A stretch of DNA of 51,619 nt from Pelagibacteraceae bacterium AG-337-I02 (lineage in GTDB: Bacteria > Pseudomonadota > Alphaproteobacteria > HIMB59 > GCA-002718135). Under the pieces are notes generated by a model. That model saw only the letters and a list, made by a program, of their open reading frames with translations, did no database searches and had not been told where the DNA came from. Numbering within the stretch: the first letter of the stretch is position 1; each line of letters begins with the position of its first letter. The stretch spans positions 1-51,619 of the forward strand of contig QBZY01000009.1 of NCBI GenBank assembly GCA_003282155.1, in the 5' to 3' direction. This document shows, piece by piece, positions 1 to 8,214 of this stretch. The translations under genes and the position numbers were made by a program.

Positions 1-1
1 T

Positions 2-370
2 AAACCAACCAAAGTTAAAGGTTACTTTTGGTCGTCTGTCGCCGGATATACAAGTTTTTTAATTCACGCAGGAAACCCACCTATTAACTTTTATATGCTT
101 CCTCTAAAGTTAGATAAAATTGCATTTATTGGAACAATGACATTAGCATTTATGGTTATAAATCTTGTCAAATTGATTCCTTATTATTACGTTGGGTTAT
201 TAGCGCCTTCAAATCTTATGATTTCTCTCTATTTACTTCCAATAGCTTTTATTAGTGTTTTGATTGGTTACTTTGTGCAAAAAAGAATTCCAGAAAAATT
301 ATTTTTTAATATTGTTTATGTTTTGCTTTTTTTTAGTGGATGTAAATTAATATACGACGGAATAATTTAA
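2..370 (+). CDS. TauE/SafE (TSUP) family permease, C-terminal part
   Basis: This is the 3' end of a sulfite/organosulfonate exporter-type membrane protein; the reading frame is open at the left window edge, so the start lies outside. The visible 122 residues begin in the second conserved half, with the typical motif SFLIHAGNPPINFYMLP (family consensus has HAGGPP), followed by three hydrophobic segments and a short C-terminus ending in YDGII. TSUP permeases sit in the inner membrane and move sulfite, sulfoacetate or related anions; the substrate here cannot be read from the sequence. It converges on the minus-strand cupin gene with a 13 nt gap and no visible terminator. Confidence 0.8.
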   Translation, partial: KPTKVKGYFWSSVAGYTSFLIHAGNPPINFYMLPLKLDKIAFIGTMTLAFMVINLVKLIPYYYVGLLAPSNLMISLYLLPIAFISVLIGYFVQKRIPEKLFFNIVYVLLFFSGCKLIYDGII

Positions 371-383
371 ATTACATAAATGG

Positions 384-800
384 CTAAATTTTTGTTTTAT
401 AATCAGCTCTTTTAGTTTTTCTAAGCCCAAAGGGGCCAGGAATAAATAATGTTATAGTATTTGTATTTGTTTTTAAATCAACTCTATGTAAATGATCTGC
501 TGATCTAAAACCAATGTAGCCTGGTGATCTCCAAAATTTACCTTTATTCGTTGTTTCCCAATAACCACCTTTTAAAATAATTGTTATATAAGGACATAGA
601 TGATTATGAACTCCTTCACCATGATCATCATCTAACATTTTATGAATTAAGATATTAAATGGAAACCATTTAGGTCTTTTTCTAAATAATAAATAATATC
701 TTTCCATCCATGGTTTGGCCTTATGAAATTCTGGATGTGAAGGACCTCTGTCTAATACTATTTTTTTTCTTCCTAATTTTTCTAGTATTTTTAAGATCAT
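384..800 (-). CDS. Cupin-fold protein of unknown function
   Basis: A 138-residue protein with a single cupin-like barrel. Around residues 66-80 there is an HNHLCPYITIILKGGYWE segment with an HxH pair, then an R-S-P-G turn and a second His in ADHLHRVDL, the layout of metal-binding cupin motifs 1 and 2. No signal peptide is visible. It is the last gene of the minus-strand run from the GFA/iol genes and overlaps the nucleosidase by 4 nt, so it is probably translated with it. I cannot assign a substrate; sugar isomerase-like, dioxygenase-like or binding roles are all possible. Confidence 0.6.
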   Translation of the reverse strand: MILKILEKLGRKKIVLDRGPSHPEFHKAKPWMERYYLLFRKRPKWFPFNILIHKMLDDDHGEGVHNHLCPYITIILKGGYWETTNKGKFWRSPGYIGFRSADHLHRVDLKTNTNTITLFIPGPFGLRKTKRADYKTKI

Positions 801-1327
801 ATTTTTAATTGAGGATATATTTCAGAAAATAACTTAGCTCCTTTTGAACAATTATCAATCCAATCATTATTTGAATTTTCATTTGCATAATCAGAAATAT
901 ATTTAAAACATCTAAATTTAATTTTATGTAATTTGCATACTTTAGCAAAAGAGTAAGCTTCCATATCAACAATATCACAATATATTTCTACTGATGATTG
1001 AACAAAACTATCTCCTGAAGCACATATATACCCCTCATTAGAATTTGTAATTTTTGATATAGGGTCAAAAGGAGTTTCACCCAATTTAAAATTCATTAAA
1101 CCTCTTGCATCCATATCTCTTTGAACAAACATCGTGCATTCCACTAATCCTGATAAGTTTTGCTTTGTTGATCCAGCTGTTCCATAATTAATAATTTCAT
1201 TAGGTTGAAATTTTGAAATTAATTCCATAATCTTCATTGTAGCATTTATTTTTCCTACACCTGAATAGTGAAAATCTTTAAGATTTGGAGTTTCTTCTTT
1301 AAGTGCTGCAATAAAAATTTGTACCAT
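797..1327 (-). CDS. Compact MTA/SAH-type nucleosidase (PNP/UDP phosphorylase superfamily)
   Basis: Predicted N-glycosidase acting on a purine nucleoside such as 5'-methylthioadenosine or S-adenosylhomocysteine. Family landmarks are all present: E11-E12 near the N-terminus, SGVGKINA (22-29), NYGTAG (48-52), CASGDSF (102-108), the ribose-binding VDMEA (120-124) and the catalytic Asp in ISDYAN (144-149). At 176 residues it is about 55 shorter than the usual MtnN; by eye the missing part is the strand pair after the first beta strand. Its start codon shares a base with the aldolase stop (TAATG). Substrate specificity is uncertain because the deleted region helps form the pocket. Confidence 0.75.
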   Translation of the reverse strand: MVQIFIAALKEETPNLKDFHYSGVGKINATMKIMELISKFQPNEIINYGTAGSTKQNLSGLVECTMFVQRDMDARGLMNFKLGETPFDPISKITNSNEGYICASGDSFVQSSVEIYCDIVDMEAYSFAKVCKLHKIKFRCFKYISDYANENSNNDWIDNCSKGAKLFSEIYPQLKI

Positions 1328-2157
1328 TAATTTGGGCCAATTTGTTTTATAATTTTTTTTGTAACTTTTGTTAAATCTTTAATAGTAGGTTTTAGTAATT
1401 GCAATCTATCATATGTTTTAGGATTATTTTTGAGATTTTTTCTTAAAGCTTCACCAAATGTCATTCTAATTTCAGTACCAATATTTAATTTTGCTACTTT
1501 TGTTTTTCTTGCCAGTTTTTTTCTTTGCTCTATAGGAATACCACTGCTACCATGAAGAACTAAAGGAATTTTTGTTTTTGCTTCAATTAAATTTATTTTT
1601 TTCAAATCAATACTCGCTTTTTTTGAAGTTTGTAAATGTGTATTACCAACTGAAATTGCCATTGCATCAATATTACTTTTATTTGCAAAATATACTGCAT
1701 CTTCAATATTAGTACCTTCTGAAATTTTACCATTATCATAACCTACAAAACCTATTTCTCCCTCAACAGAAATATTATGTTTGTGTGCTCTTGAAGCAAT
1801 TTTTTTACTAATTTTTATATTTTCTTTTAAAGTTAATTTAGAACCATCAAACATTACAGATGTAAAGCCACTATCAATACCTTCATAACATTCATCTAAA
1901 GTATAACCATGATCAACATGACAACAAATATTCGTTTTTGTTTGGCTTGCTAAGTATCTAAACATTCTTCCTAATATAGAAATTGGTGTATGCGCTCTAC
2001 ATGAAGGACCAGCTTGCAAAATAATCGGAATTCCAGTTTCATCAGCGGCTTGAGTAAAAGCTAGTGCATCATCCCAGCCTAGTACAACTAAACCTGCTAA
2101 TGCATAATTATTTTTATTTGCATCATTTAAAATTTTTTTTAAATTTACAGCTGTCAT
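1327..2157 (-). CDS. iolJ: Class II ketose-bisphosphate aldolase, probably IolJ
   Basis: A 276-residue Zn-dependent class II aldolase. The Zn and catalytic signature is present: HVDHG (80-84), EGEIG (132-136), GNTH (171-174) and LVLHGSSG (199-206). Directly downstream of iolC and iolB, the best reading is 6-phospho-5-dehydro-2-deoxy-D-gluconate aldolase, which splits the IolC product into dihydroxyacetone phosphate and malonate semialdehyde. The family also contains fructose-1,6-bisphosphate and tagatose-bisphosphate aldolases (FbaA, GatY, KbaY), and sequence alone does not separate them, so the specific name depends on context. The start ATG directly follows the iolB stop without a spacer. 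Confidence 0.75.
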   Translation of the reverse strand: MTAVNLKKILNDANKNNYALAGLVVLGWDDALAFTQAADETGIPIILQAGPSCRAHTPISILGRMFRYLASQTKTNICCHVDHGYTLDECYEGIDSGFTSVMFDGSKLTLKENIKISKKIASRAHKHNISVEGEIGFVGYDNGKISEGTNIEDAVYFANKSNIDAMAISVGNTHLQTSKKASIDLKKINLIEAKTKIPLVLHGSSGIPIEQRKKLARKTKVAKLNIGTEIRMTFGEALRKNLKNNPKTYDRLQLLKPTIKDLTKVTKKIIKQIGPN

Positions 2158-3000
2158 TTATTTGTATTTAGCAATCATATCCTTGATTCCTGGGATTGTT
2201 TCTACCTGATAAGCATGCTCAGGTTGAAAAAATTGTACAAGAGATCTTTGAGACAGTCCTCCAAGAATTGTAAAATAATACATCTCATACCCAGGCGCTA
2301 CAACACATGGATGATAACCTGTTCTAATCATAATGGTTGAGCCATCAATTATATGTTCAGCTTTGCCAACTTTATCATCAACTTGCTGAAACATCTGAAA
2401 ACCAAATCCATTATTAGGTTTAAATCTGTAATTATATGTTTCATCATGTCTAGTTTCATCAGGTAAACGGTCTGTATCATGCTTATGGGGAGGAAACCCC
2501 GACCAACCTCCTTGCCCAACGGTATAAAGTTCATTACAAAGCAATCTTCCAACTTTATCATGATGTTTAGCGCCTAAAATATGTTTAATTTTTCTATGAG
2601 TTTTTGTGCCATCAGAGCCGTATTGAACTAAATCAATTTCATGCGCTCGAACAGCAAATGGTTCAAGAGTTTTATCGTACTTTGCACCAGCAATAAAAAT
2701 TTCCGAATTATCCACTGAAGATGTAAATTGAGCTTTTGTATTAGACGGAACATAAACACCTTCTGGTTCTCCATCCCACACATCAACTGTTCTAGTGCCT
2801 AATGACTCAACTTTTATTCCTTCAATTTCTACATTAATTGTTCCAGTAGCAGGTACTATACATGTTTCATAACCAGGTGTTTGGTATTCAAAAGATTGAT
2901 CTTTATTTAATTTTACTATGTTAAAATAATTTAAGGGAACTCTACTGTCTTCAATATCTACAATTGGTTTGTTCTTATTATCAAATGGTGGAATATGCAT
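2158..3000 (-). CDS. iolB: 5-deoxy-glucuronate isomerase
   Basis: IolB converts 5-deoxy-D-glucuronate to 5-dehydro-2-deoxy-D-gluconate in cytoplasmic myo-inositol catabolism. The protein matches the IolB/KduI two-cupin architecture: an N-terminal barrel with YETCIVPATGTI, then the diagnostic GGWSGFPPHKHD segment, an acidic DETYNYRF metal-site strand and GYHPCVVAPGYEMYYF. I chose the ATG at 3000 rather than an in-frame ATG 15 nt upstream because a GGAG Shine-Dalgarno sits 6 nt before it and only one base then separates it from the iolC stop. Length, about 280 residues, is normal. Second gene of the iolC-iolB-iolJ run. Confidence 0.93.
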   Translation of the reverse strand: MHIPPFDNKNKPIVDIEDSRVPLNYFNIVKLNKDQSFEYQTPGYETCIVPATGTINVEIEGIKVESLGTRTVDVWDGEPEGVYVPSNTKAQFTSSVDNSEIFIAGAKYDKTLEPFAVRAHEIDLVQYGSDGTKTHRKIKHILGAKHHDKVGRLLCNELYTVGQGGWSGFPPHKHDTDRLPDETRHDETYNYRFKPNNGFGFQMFQQVDDKVGKAEHIIDGSTIMIRTGYHPCVVAPGYEMYYFTILGGLSQRSLVQFFQPEHAYQVETIPGIKDMIAKYK

Positions 3001-3001
3001 A

Positions 3002-3988
3002 TTATTCTCCTTCATTAATTTTATTATATTTCATAAACTCCAAAATTTCATTTAAATTAGGCATTGCTGGCGCACAACCAACTTTAGTTACTACAATAGC
3101 TGCTGCGGCTGAACCTATTTCAATGGATTTTTCTAAATCATTAGCCTTTAAAATTGATCCTATTAATGATCCCATAAATGCATCACCTGCTCCAGTTGGT
3201 TTCAAAGGCTTAACGGGAAATATTCCTTTTTTAAATTCTTTGTTCTTTGTAAATGTAATAGAACCTTTTTCACCTTTTTTATAAATAATTAAGCTTACGT
3301 TTTTCACTAATTGTTTAGCATGATCCAAACCTTTATTATAATCACCAGCTAAAACTCCAAACTCATCATCATTTCCAATTACACCACTACATTTAATTGC
3401 TGCTAAATTATAAACTTCTTTTGCTTTATTTGATGACTCCCAAGTATATGGTCTATAATCAATGTCCATAATTACAGGAATATTATTTTTATTTGCTATA
3501 TCTAAAGCATATAAAGTAGCACTCCTTGAAGGTTCAGCTGCTAGAGATGTCCCAGTAATTAATACACAATCAAAGTTTTGTATATTAGCGTTTTCAATAT
3601 CATCATTATTTAAAAATAAATCAGAAGCTTTATGTCTGTAAATAATTGATTGATGATCTTTAACTGTGGTTTCAACTATAGCAAAAGAAATTCTTGTTTC
3701 ATTTTCTTCAAATTTTACTAATTTATTCTTAACACCATAATGATTTAGTTGATTAATAGCAAATCTGCCTAAAGCATCGTCAGAGACTCTGGTAAGTAGG
3801 TTACAATTACCTCCAAACAGAGTTAATTGAACACCCATATTTGCAGAAGATCCTCCCAGATGAGTAACAAATGATTTGGCATTTTCAGTTTTTGTTCCTG
3901 GCGGATCAGGGTATATATCTACTCCTGCTCTACCTATAAGTAAAAAATTATTTTTTTGAATTTTAGAGATTAAAAATTCAAATGACAT
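3002..3988 (-). CDS. iolC: 5-dehydro-2-deoxygluconokinase (PfkB family)
   Basis: IolC phosphorylates 5-dehydro-2-deoxy-D-gluconate with ATP, preparing it for the downstream aldolase. The IolC hallmark GRAGVDIYPDPPGT is at residues 19-32, followed by the PfkB N-terminal sugar motif HLGGSSANMG, and near the C-terminus the anion hole and catalytic base motif KPTGAGDAFMG. At 328 residues it is a standalone kinase, not the longer fusion with a DUF2090 aldolase-like domain seen in some proteobacteria, consistent with a separate aldolase gene two positions downstream. It starts 3 nt after the GFA-protein stop codon, so it is likely cotranscribed with it. Confidence 0.93.
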   Translation of the reverse strand: MSFEFLISKIQKNNFLLIGRAGVDIYPDPPGTKTENAKSFVTHLGGSSANMGVQLTLFGGNCNLLTRVSDDALGRFAINQLNHYGVKNKLVKFEENETRISFAIVETTVKDHQSIIYRHKASDLFLNNDDIENANIQNFDCVLITGTSLAAEPSRSATLYALDIANKNNIPVIMDIDYRPYTWESSNKAKEVYNLAAIKCSGVIGNDDEFGVLAGDYNKGLDHAKQLVKNVSLIIYKKGEKGSITFTKNKEFKKGIFPVKPLKPTGAGDAFMGSLIGSILKANDLEKSIEIGSAAAAIVVTKVGCAPAMPNLNEILEFMKYNKINEGE

Positions 3989-3991
3989 AAA

Positions 3992-4333
3992 TTATTTATT
4001 CTTCATATCAATAAAATCAGCTTTGTATTCAAAAGGATCAATTGCATCAATACAACCAATATTTACTGCTGCACCATTTGGATCACTTCTTCTATTATGA
4101 TGAGTATAAATACCACAAATTTTACAAAAGAAATGTTCTGCTATCATTGTGTTAAATTTATATGAAGTTAAATATTCTTTTCCTTTTATAATTGATAAAG
4201 ATTCCTTAGATACCATTGCCATTTTAGCATTTTTTCTTTTACAAATTGAGCAATTACATTGTTTAATAATATCAAGATCATTATTAACTTCTAATTCTAC
4301 TGCACCGCAATGACATTTAACATTATGTATCAT
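3992..4333 (-). CDS. GFA/CENP-V family zinc protein
   Basis: A 113-residue small Zn-binding protein of the glutathione-dependent formaldehyde-activating (GFA) superfamily. Cysteines are in the family arrangement: CxCG (7-10), a second cluster C26, C28, C31, and CKICG (70-74), enough for two Zn sites. The start is taken at 4333, where AAGGAG lies 5 nt upstream; a longer reading from 4375 would run into the tRNA-Arg gene and is rejected. Only 16 nt separate this ATG from the tRNA 3' end, and iolC follows 3 nt after the stop. Family members are mostly uncharacterised; an aldehyde-related role is only a guess. Confidence 0.85.
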   Translation of the reverse strand: MIHNVKCHCGAVELEVNNDLDIIKQCNCSICKRKNAKMAMVSKESLSIIKGKEYLTSYKFNTMIAEHFFCKICGIYTHHNRRSDPNGAAVNIGCIDAIDPFEYKADFIDMKNK

Positions 4334-4349
4334 AGAGCTCCTTATTAAT

Positions 4350-4425
4350 TGGCGCGCCCGAAATGATTCGAACATTTGACCTACCGCTTAGAAGGCGGTT
4401 GCTCTATCCACTGAGCTACGGGCGC
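4350..4425 (-). tRNA. tRNA-Arg (anticodon UCU)
   Basis: On the minus strand the sequence folds as a standard 76-nt tRNA: acceptor arm GCGCCCG paired with CGGGCGC, D arm GCTC/GAGC, anticodon arm ACCGC-CTTCTAA-GCGGT with anticodon TCT, and T arm AAATG-TTCGAAT-CATTT. The discriminator is G and the terminal CCA is genome-encoded. It reads AGA codons, which are frequent in this AT-rich genome. The GFA/iol operon begins 16 nt past its 3' end on the same strand. Confidence 0.97.
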
Positions 4426-4472
4426 ATAATTTTCATTTATCATAGTCTAAAAAATAAGGAAAGAAATTATGC

Positions 4473-4778
4473 TTAATGTGTCCAAGGCTCTTTTCTATTT
4501 GTATCGAAATTTGCAGCATAACTTTTAGGCTTAATTTTTCTTTGCTTTGGTTCTTCGACAAAATATTGATAATTATTTTTTTTTGCCCATTCGATGGCTT
4601 GTTCTTTAGTATCAAAAAAAAGTTTAATTTGAGATTTGGTATCTAATGAACTATTCCATCCCATTAAAGAATCTTTTACTTTTTCTACTTCAGAAATATA
4701 TTCCGCTAGCCACAATTTAGTTTTTTTAAAACCTGACTGCATGGAAGTTTTTGAAGGTTTATAAATTTTTATAGTCAT
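4473..4778 (-). CDS. Complex I accessory subunit, NDUFS4-like (ETC complex I subunit family)
   Basis: A 101-residue homologue of the 18 kDa/NDUFS4 accessory subunit of NADH:ubiquinone oxidoreductase, shared by mitochondria and Alphaproteobacteria. Recognised by the N-terminal IYKPSKTSMQSG, the central LMGWNSSLDT, the DTKEQAIEWAKK helix and the diagnostic end KSYAANFDTNRKEPWTH. It acts at the matrix-facing (cytoplasmic) arm of complex I. Its ATG shares one base with the stop of the acyl-CoA dehydrogenase gene, so the two are translationally coupled although functionally unrelated except through respiratory electron flow. The nuo operon itself is not in the window. Confidence 0.9.
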   Translation of the reverse strand: MTIKIYKPSKTSMQSGFKKTKLWLAEYISEVEKVKDSLMGWNSSLDTKSQIKLFFDTKEQAIEWAKKNNYQYFVEEPKQRKIKPKSYAANFDTNRKEPWTH

Positions 4779-6553
4779 TAGATTGCTGTTTCAAAATATT
4801 TATCATTATAATCATTATAGTATTTTCCACCAGATCTTATGTTTTGACAAAGAAGTTGTGTTTCGCCTAATAATTTAGTTAAAAAGAAATTTCCAGTTTC
4901 AATTTTAGATTTATAAAAACTTTCATCAAGCTTTTCTAATTTTGCTAACGAAATTTCTATATAGTGTAACCAAATATAACCAAGAGAAATCAAAGATGAT
5001 AAATTTAAAAATTCTACAGCATGAGAATTAATTTCATTTTCATCATTTAACGATTTAATATATTCAAAAATACTTTTGTAAGAATCATATGAAGGCATAA
5101 ATAAATCAATATATTTTTTCATTTTTTGATTATTAGAAATTTTAACTTGATAATTATCAATCATAGTAAAAAATTCATTAAATAATGCACCATTATCGGT
5201 TTGTAATTTTCTTCCTATCAAATCTAGAGCTTGAATACCGTTTGTTCCTTCATAGATTGTTGTAATTCTAGCATCTCTTACTAATTGTTCCATTCCATGA
5301 TCAGTAATAAAACCATGACCTCCATAGATTTGCATAGCTCGATTTGTATTTTCTACAGATTTGTCTGAAGCATATGATTTAATAATTGGCGTCATGAGTG
5401 CTATAAAATTTTCAGATAATTTTTTTTCTTTGTCATCTGAAGAATTTTCAATATTATCAAAATGATTTCCAGCCAATAAAGTTAAACCTCTAACTGCTTC
5501 ATTAATTGACTTTATATACAATAAGTTTTTTCTTATCTCAGGATGAACAATTATGGGATCAGCAACTTGATTGCTGGAAGATAATTTTCCTTGTAAACGC
5601 TCTTTTGAATAATAAAGTGCTGATTGGTAAGCAGTTTCTGATAAACCTAAGCCTTGTATGCCAACAAACAAACGAGCTCCATTCATCATTATAAACATCG
5701 CTCTCATTCCTTTATTAAGATCACCTACTAGCCAGCCTTTAGCTTCATTGTAGTGCATGACACAGGTTGGACTAGCATGAATACCCATTTTCTTCTCTAT
5801 TGATCCACATTCAACTTTATTTCTTTCAACAAAATCCCCACTCCCATTTGGTAAAAATTTTGGAACCAAGAATAAACTTATACCTTTTATTCCAGGGGGC
5901 GCATTTGGTGTTCTTGCTAGTACTAAATGAATTATATTTTCACTTAGATCATGTTCTCCACATGTAATAAAAATTTTTGTTCCAGTAATGCTATAACTTC
6001 CATCATCTAATGGTATTGCCATAGTTTTACTTAATCCAAGATCTGTTCCACATTGAGGTTCAGTTAAATTCATTGTTCCTGTCCACTTACCACTAGTTAA
6101 ATTTGGCAAATAAGTATTTTTCAAATCTTCATTAGCACTCTTTTCAATTGCATCTATTGCATTTGCAGTAAGACCTGGATAAAGACCAAATGACATATTA
6201 GTAGAGCTTATCATTTCATCTAGTATCATATTCATAATATAAGGTAGGTTTTGTCCGCCAAATTCTTCTTTTACTTTAAGTCCCTGCCAACCATTTTCAG
6301 AAAAAGTTTTATAAGCTTCTTTAAAACCTTTTGGTGCAGTCACAACTCCATTATTAAATGAACATCCTTCACTATCTCCACTTTGATTAAGCGGGAGTAA
6401 GGTTTCTTCACATAGTTTTGCTGCTTCTTCAATAATAAGCATTAGATCGCTTGTTTCTAAATCTAATTTTTTTAAAGTTTCACTTTCCTTAAAATTTAAA
6501 AAATCTTCAATTAAAAATTTAAACTCACGTAGCGGTGTTTTATAAATTTGCAT
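4778..6553 (-). CDS. Acyl-CoA dehydrogenase with C-terminal extension (FadE/DmdC-like)
   Basis: A 591-residue FAD-dependent acyl-CoA dehydrogenase. The order is N-terminal helical domain, middle beta domain with TEPQCGTDLGLSK and TGTKIFITCGEHDL, C-terminal helical domain with the catalytic Glu in IYEGTNGIQALDL (near residue 433), then an extra helical domain of about 130 residues. This long form includes proteins annotated as 3-methylmercaptopropionyl-CoA dehydrogenase (DmdC) in marine alphaproteobacteria, as well as ordinary fatty acyl-CoA dehydrogenases; sequence inspection cannot decide. A thiolase lies 5 nt upstream and is cotranscribed, which favours beta-oxidation of a CoA ester. Confidence 0.85.
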   Translation of the reverse strand: MQIYKTPLREFKFLIEDFLNFKESETLKKLDLETSDLMLIIEEAAKLCEETLLPLNQSGDSEGCSFNNGVVTAPKGFKEAYKTFSENGWQGLKVKEEFGGQNLPYIMNMILDEMISSTNMSFGLYPGLTANAIDAIEKSANEDLKNTYLPNLTSGKWTGTMNLTEPQCGTDLGLSKTMAIPLDDGSYSITGTKIFITCGEHDLSENIIHLVLARTPNAPPGIKGISLFLVPKFLPNGSGDFVERNKVECGSIEKKMGIHASPTCVMHYNEAKGWLVGDLNKGMRAMFIMMNGARLFVGIQGLGLSETAYQSALYYSKERLQGKLSSSNQVADPIIVHPEIRKNLLYIKSINEAVRGLTLLAGNHFDNIENSSDDKEKKLSENFIALMTPIIKSYASDKSVENTNRAMQIYGGHGFITDHGMEQLVRDARITTIYEGTNGIQALDLIGRKLQTDNGALFNEFFTMIDNYQVKISNNQKMKKYIDLFMPSYDSYKSIFEYIKSLNDENEINSHAVEFLNLSSLISLGYIWLHYIEISLAKLEKLDESFYKSKIETGNFFLTKLLGETQLLCQNIRSGGKYYNDYNDKYFETAI

Positions 6554-6558
6554 AATAT

Positions 6559-7698
6559 TTAATTAATATTTTCTAACACAGTTGCAATACCTTGACCTAA
6601 ACCTATACATTGTGTCGCTAATCCATACTTTTTATTATTATTTTGCAATAAAGTCGCAACTTTACCTGTAATCCTTGCTCCAGTAGCACCTAAAGGATGG
6701 CCTAATGCTATTGCCCCTCCGTGTAAATTTACTTTATTTATGTCAATATTTAATTCTTTAATACATGCTAAAGATTGAGAAGCAAATGCCTCATTTAGTT
6801 CCACAATATCAATATCGGAAATAGATAAATTAGCTCTTTTAAGAGCTTTTTTGGATGCATTAATTGGGCCAAGGCCCATTAATTCTGGTGGACAACCAAC
6901 AACAGCTGTAGATTTAATACGAGCTAAAATATTTAGATTATTTTTTTTTGCATATTCTTCCTCACAAACAATTACTGCTGATGCTCCATCTGTTAATGGT
7001 GAGGCTGTACCAGCTGTAACTGTTCCATTTTCATCAAAAGCAAGTTTTAACCCATCTAAAATTTCATGTGAGGTTTTAGGTCGAATTCCACCATCTTTAT
7101 TAATTTTCTCATCATTAGTTATGATAGAAATTATTTCATTGTCGAACAAATTTGATTCTCTAGCTAAATTAGCTTTGTTATGGCTACTAATAGCAAAATC
7201 TTGTTGTTCTTTCCGAGAGATATCAAATTTATTTGCAACATTTTCAGCTGTAATCCCCATAGACATATATACATTTGGATTATCTTTACTTAATTGAGGA
7301 TGAGGATCGTATGTTAATCCATTCATAGGTATAAATGTCATACTTTCTACACCACAACATAAAAAAACATCTCCAGAGTTAATTGCAATCGCACCAGTTG
7401 CATCATGAATAGCTTGCATTGAAGAACCACACCATCTGTTAACTGTCATACCTGCTACATGTTCTGGCATATCTGTCATAAAAGAAACAATTTTTGCAAT
7501 ATTATTACCTTGTGCTCCTTCAGGATACGCACAACCAGTAATGATGTCCTCTATATCGTTTTTATTAATTTGTATTTCATTAAGTAATTGATTTATTGTT
7601 TGTGATAGAATGTCTTCTGGTCTTATATTAGCCATTTCACCTTTACGAGCAAAAGTGAAGGGTGATCTTTTATAACCTACAATAACTGCATTTCTCAT
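6559..7698 (-). CDS. Acetyl-CoA acyltransferase (thiolase)
   Basis: A 379-residue type II-like thiolase that cleaves 3-oxoacyl-CoA with CoA, or condenses two acetyl-CoA. The nucleophilic Cys is C90 in VNRWCGSSMQA; the other catalytic motifs are NEAFASQ, GGAIALGHPLGATGARI with the active His, and CIGLGQGIA with the second Cys near the C-terminus. The VNRWCGSS variant and its pairing with an acyl-CoA dehydrogenase favour a degradative FadA-type role over PhaA biosynthesis. No hydratase/3-hydroxyacyl-CoA dehydrogenase (FadB) gene lies beside it, so the middle steps must be encoded elsewhere. It starts directly after the apt stop codon. Confidence 0.9.
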   Translation of the reverse strand: MRNAVIVGYKRSPFTFARKGEMANIRPEDILSQTINQLLNEIQINKNDIEDIITGCAYPEGAQGNNIAKIVSFMTDMPEHVAGMTVNRWCGSSMQAIHDATGAIAINSGDVFLCCGVESMTFIPMNGLTYDPHPQLSKDNPNVYMSMGITAENVANKFDISRKEQQDFAISSHNKANLARESNLFDNEIISIITNDEKINKDGGIRPKTSHEILDGLKLAFDENGTVTAGTASPLTDGASAVIVCEEEYAKKNNLNILARIKSTAVVGCPPELMGLGPINASKKALKRANLSISDIDIVELNEAFASQSLACIKELNIDINKVNLHGGAIALGHPLGATGARITGKVATLLQNNNKKYGLATQCIGLGQGIATVLENIN

Positions 7699-8214
7699 TT
7701 AAAACTCCATTAAAGAATGTATCTCAATTCCTTTTTCAATTAGTTTTTTTTCACCACTTAAATTTGGTAAATTTATTATAAAACCTGCACCAACAATATT
7801 TTTATCTTCAAACTTTTTAATTAACTCTACTGCCGCAAGTGCGGTTCCACCTGTTGCTAAAAGATCATCAATAATTAGTAAATCTTTATGATCATCTAAG
7901 GCATCTGTATGAATATGCATTTCAGTTGATCCATATTCTAAGTTGTATGAGGTTTTAAAAGTATCAAAAGGAAGTTTATGAGGCTTTCTCAAAGGAACAA
8001 ATGCTGCATTTAAAAAATAAGCTATTGCGCCTGCCATAATAAATCCTCGTGATTCTATACTTAAAACTGCATCTATTTTTTTATTTTGCCATGGTTTTAA
8101 CATGTCATCAATGACTTGTTTAAAGTGTCTTGCATTTTGCAACAATGTTGTAATATCTCTGAATTGAATTCCTTCAACAGGATAATCTGCAATTGTTCGA
8201 ACATATTCTTTCAT
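7699..8214 (-). CDS. apt: Adenine phosphoribosyltransferase
   Basis: Apt makes AMP from adenine and PRPP in purine salvage. The 171-residue protein has the typical N-terminal RTIADYPVEGIQFRDIT segment, the ESRGFI flexible-loop region and the PRPP-binding IIDDLLATGGTA at residues 114-125. Length is normal. Start and stop codons overlap by one base with the upstream phosphatase-like gene and abut the thiolase. Adenine released by the nucleosidase encoded at 797-1327 would be a natural substrate, though the two genes are not adjacent. Confidence 0.95.
   Translation of the reverse strand: MKEYVRTIADYPVEGIQFRDITTLLQNARHFKQVIDDMLKPWQNKKIDAVLSIESRGFIMAGAIAYFLNAAFVPLRKPHKLPFDTFKTSYNLEYGSTEMHIHTDALDDHKDLLIIDDLLATGGTALAAVELIKKFEDKNIVGAGFIINLPNLSGEKKLIEKGIEIHSLMEF

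Noticed and set aside
797..1327. The short nucleosidase as a frameshifted or decaying pseudogene.
   Set aside because: All catalytic motifs are present in one frame with tight start/stop coupling to neighbours, so a compact functional protein is more likely.
2964..3284. A 106-codon plus-strand open frame opposite iolC/iolB.
   Set aside because: Antisense shadow across the junction of two clear genes; no independent support.
4334..4375. A 14-codon N-terminal extension of the GFA-protein gene.
   Set aside because: It would run through the 3' end of tRNA-Arg; the ATG at 4333 has AAGGAG at ideal spacing and gives the normal family N-terminus.
6851..7297. A 148-codon plus-strand open frame inside the thiolase gene.
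   Set aside because: It is antisense to a well-supported conserved gene, has no family resemblance or ribosome binding site and reflects the codon pattern of the real gene.
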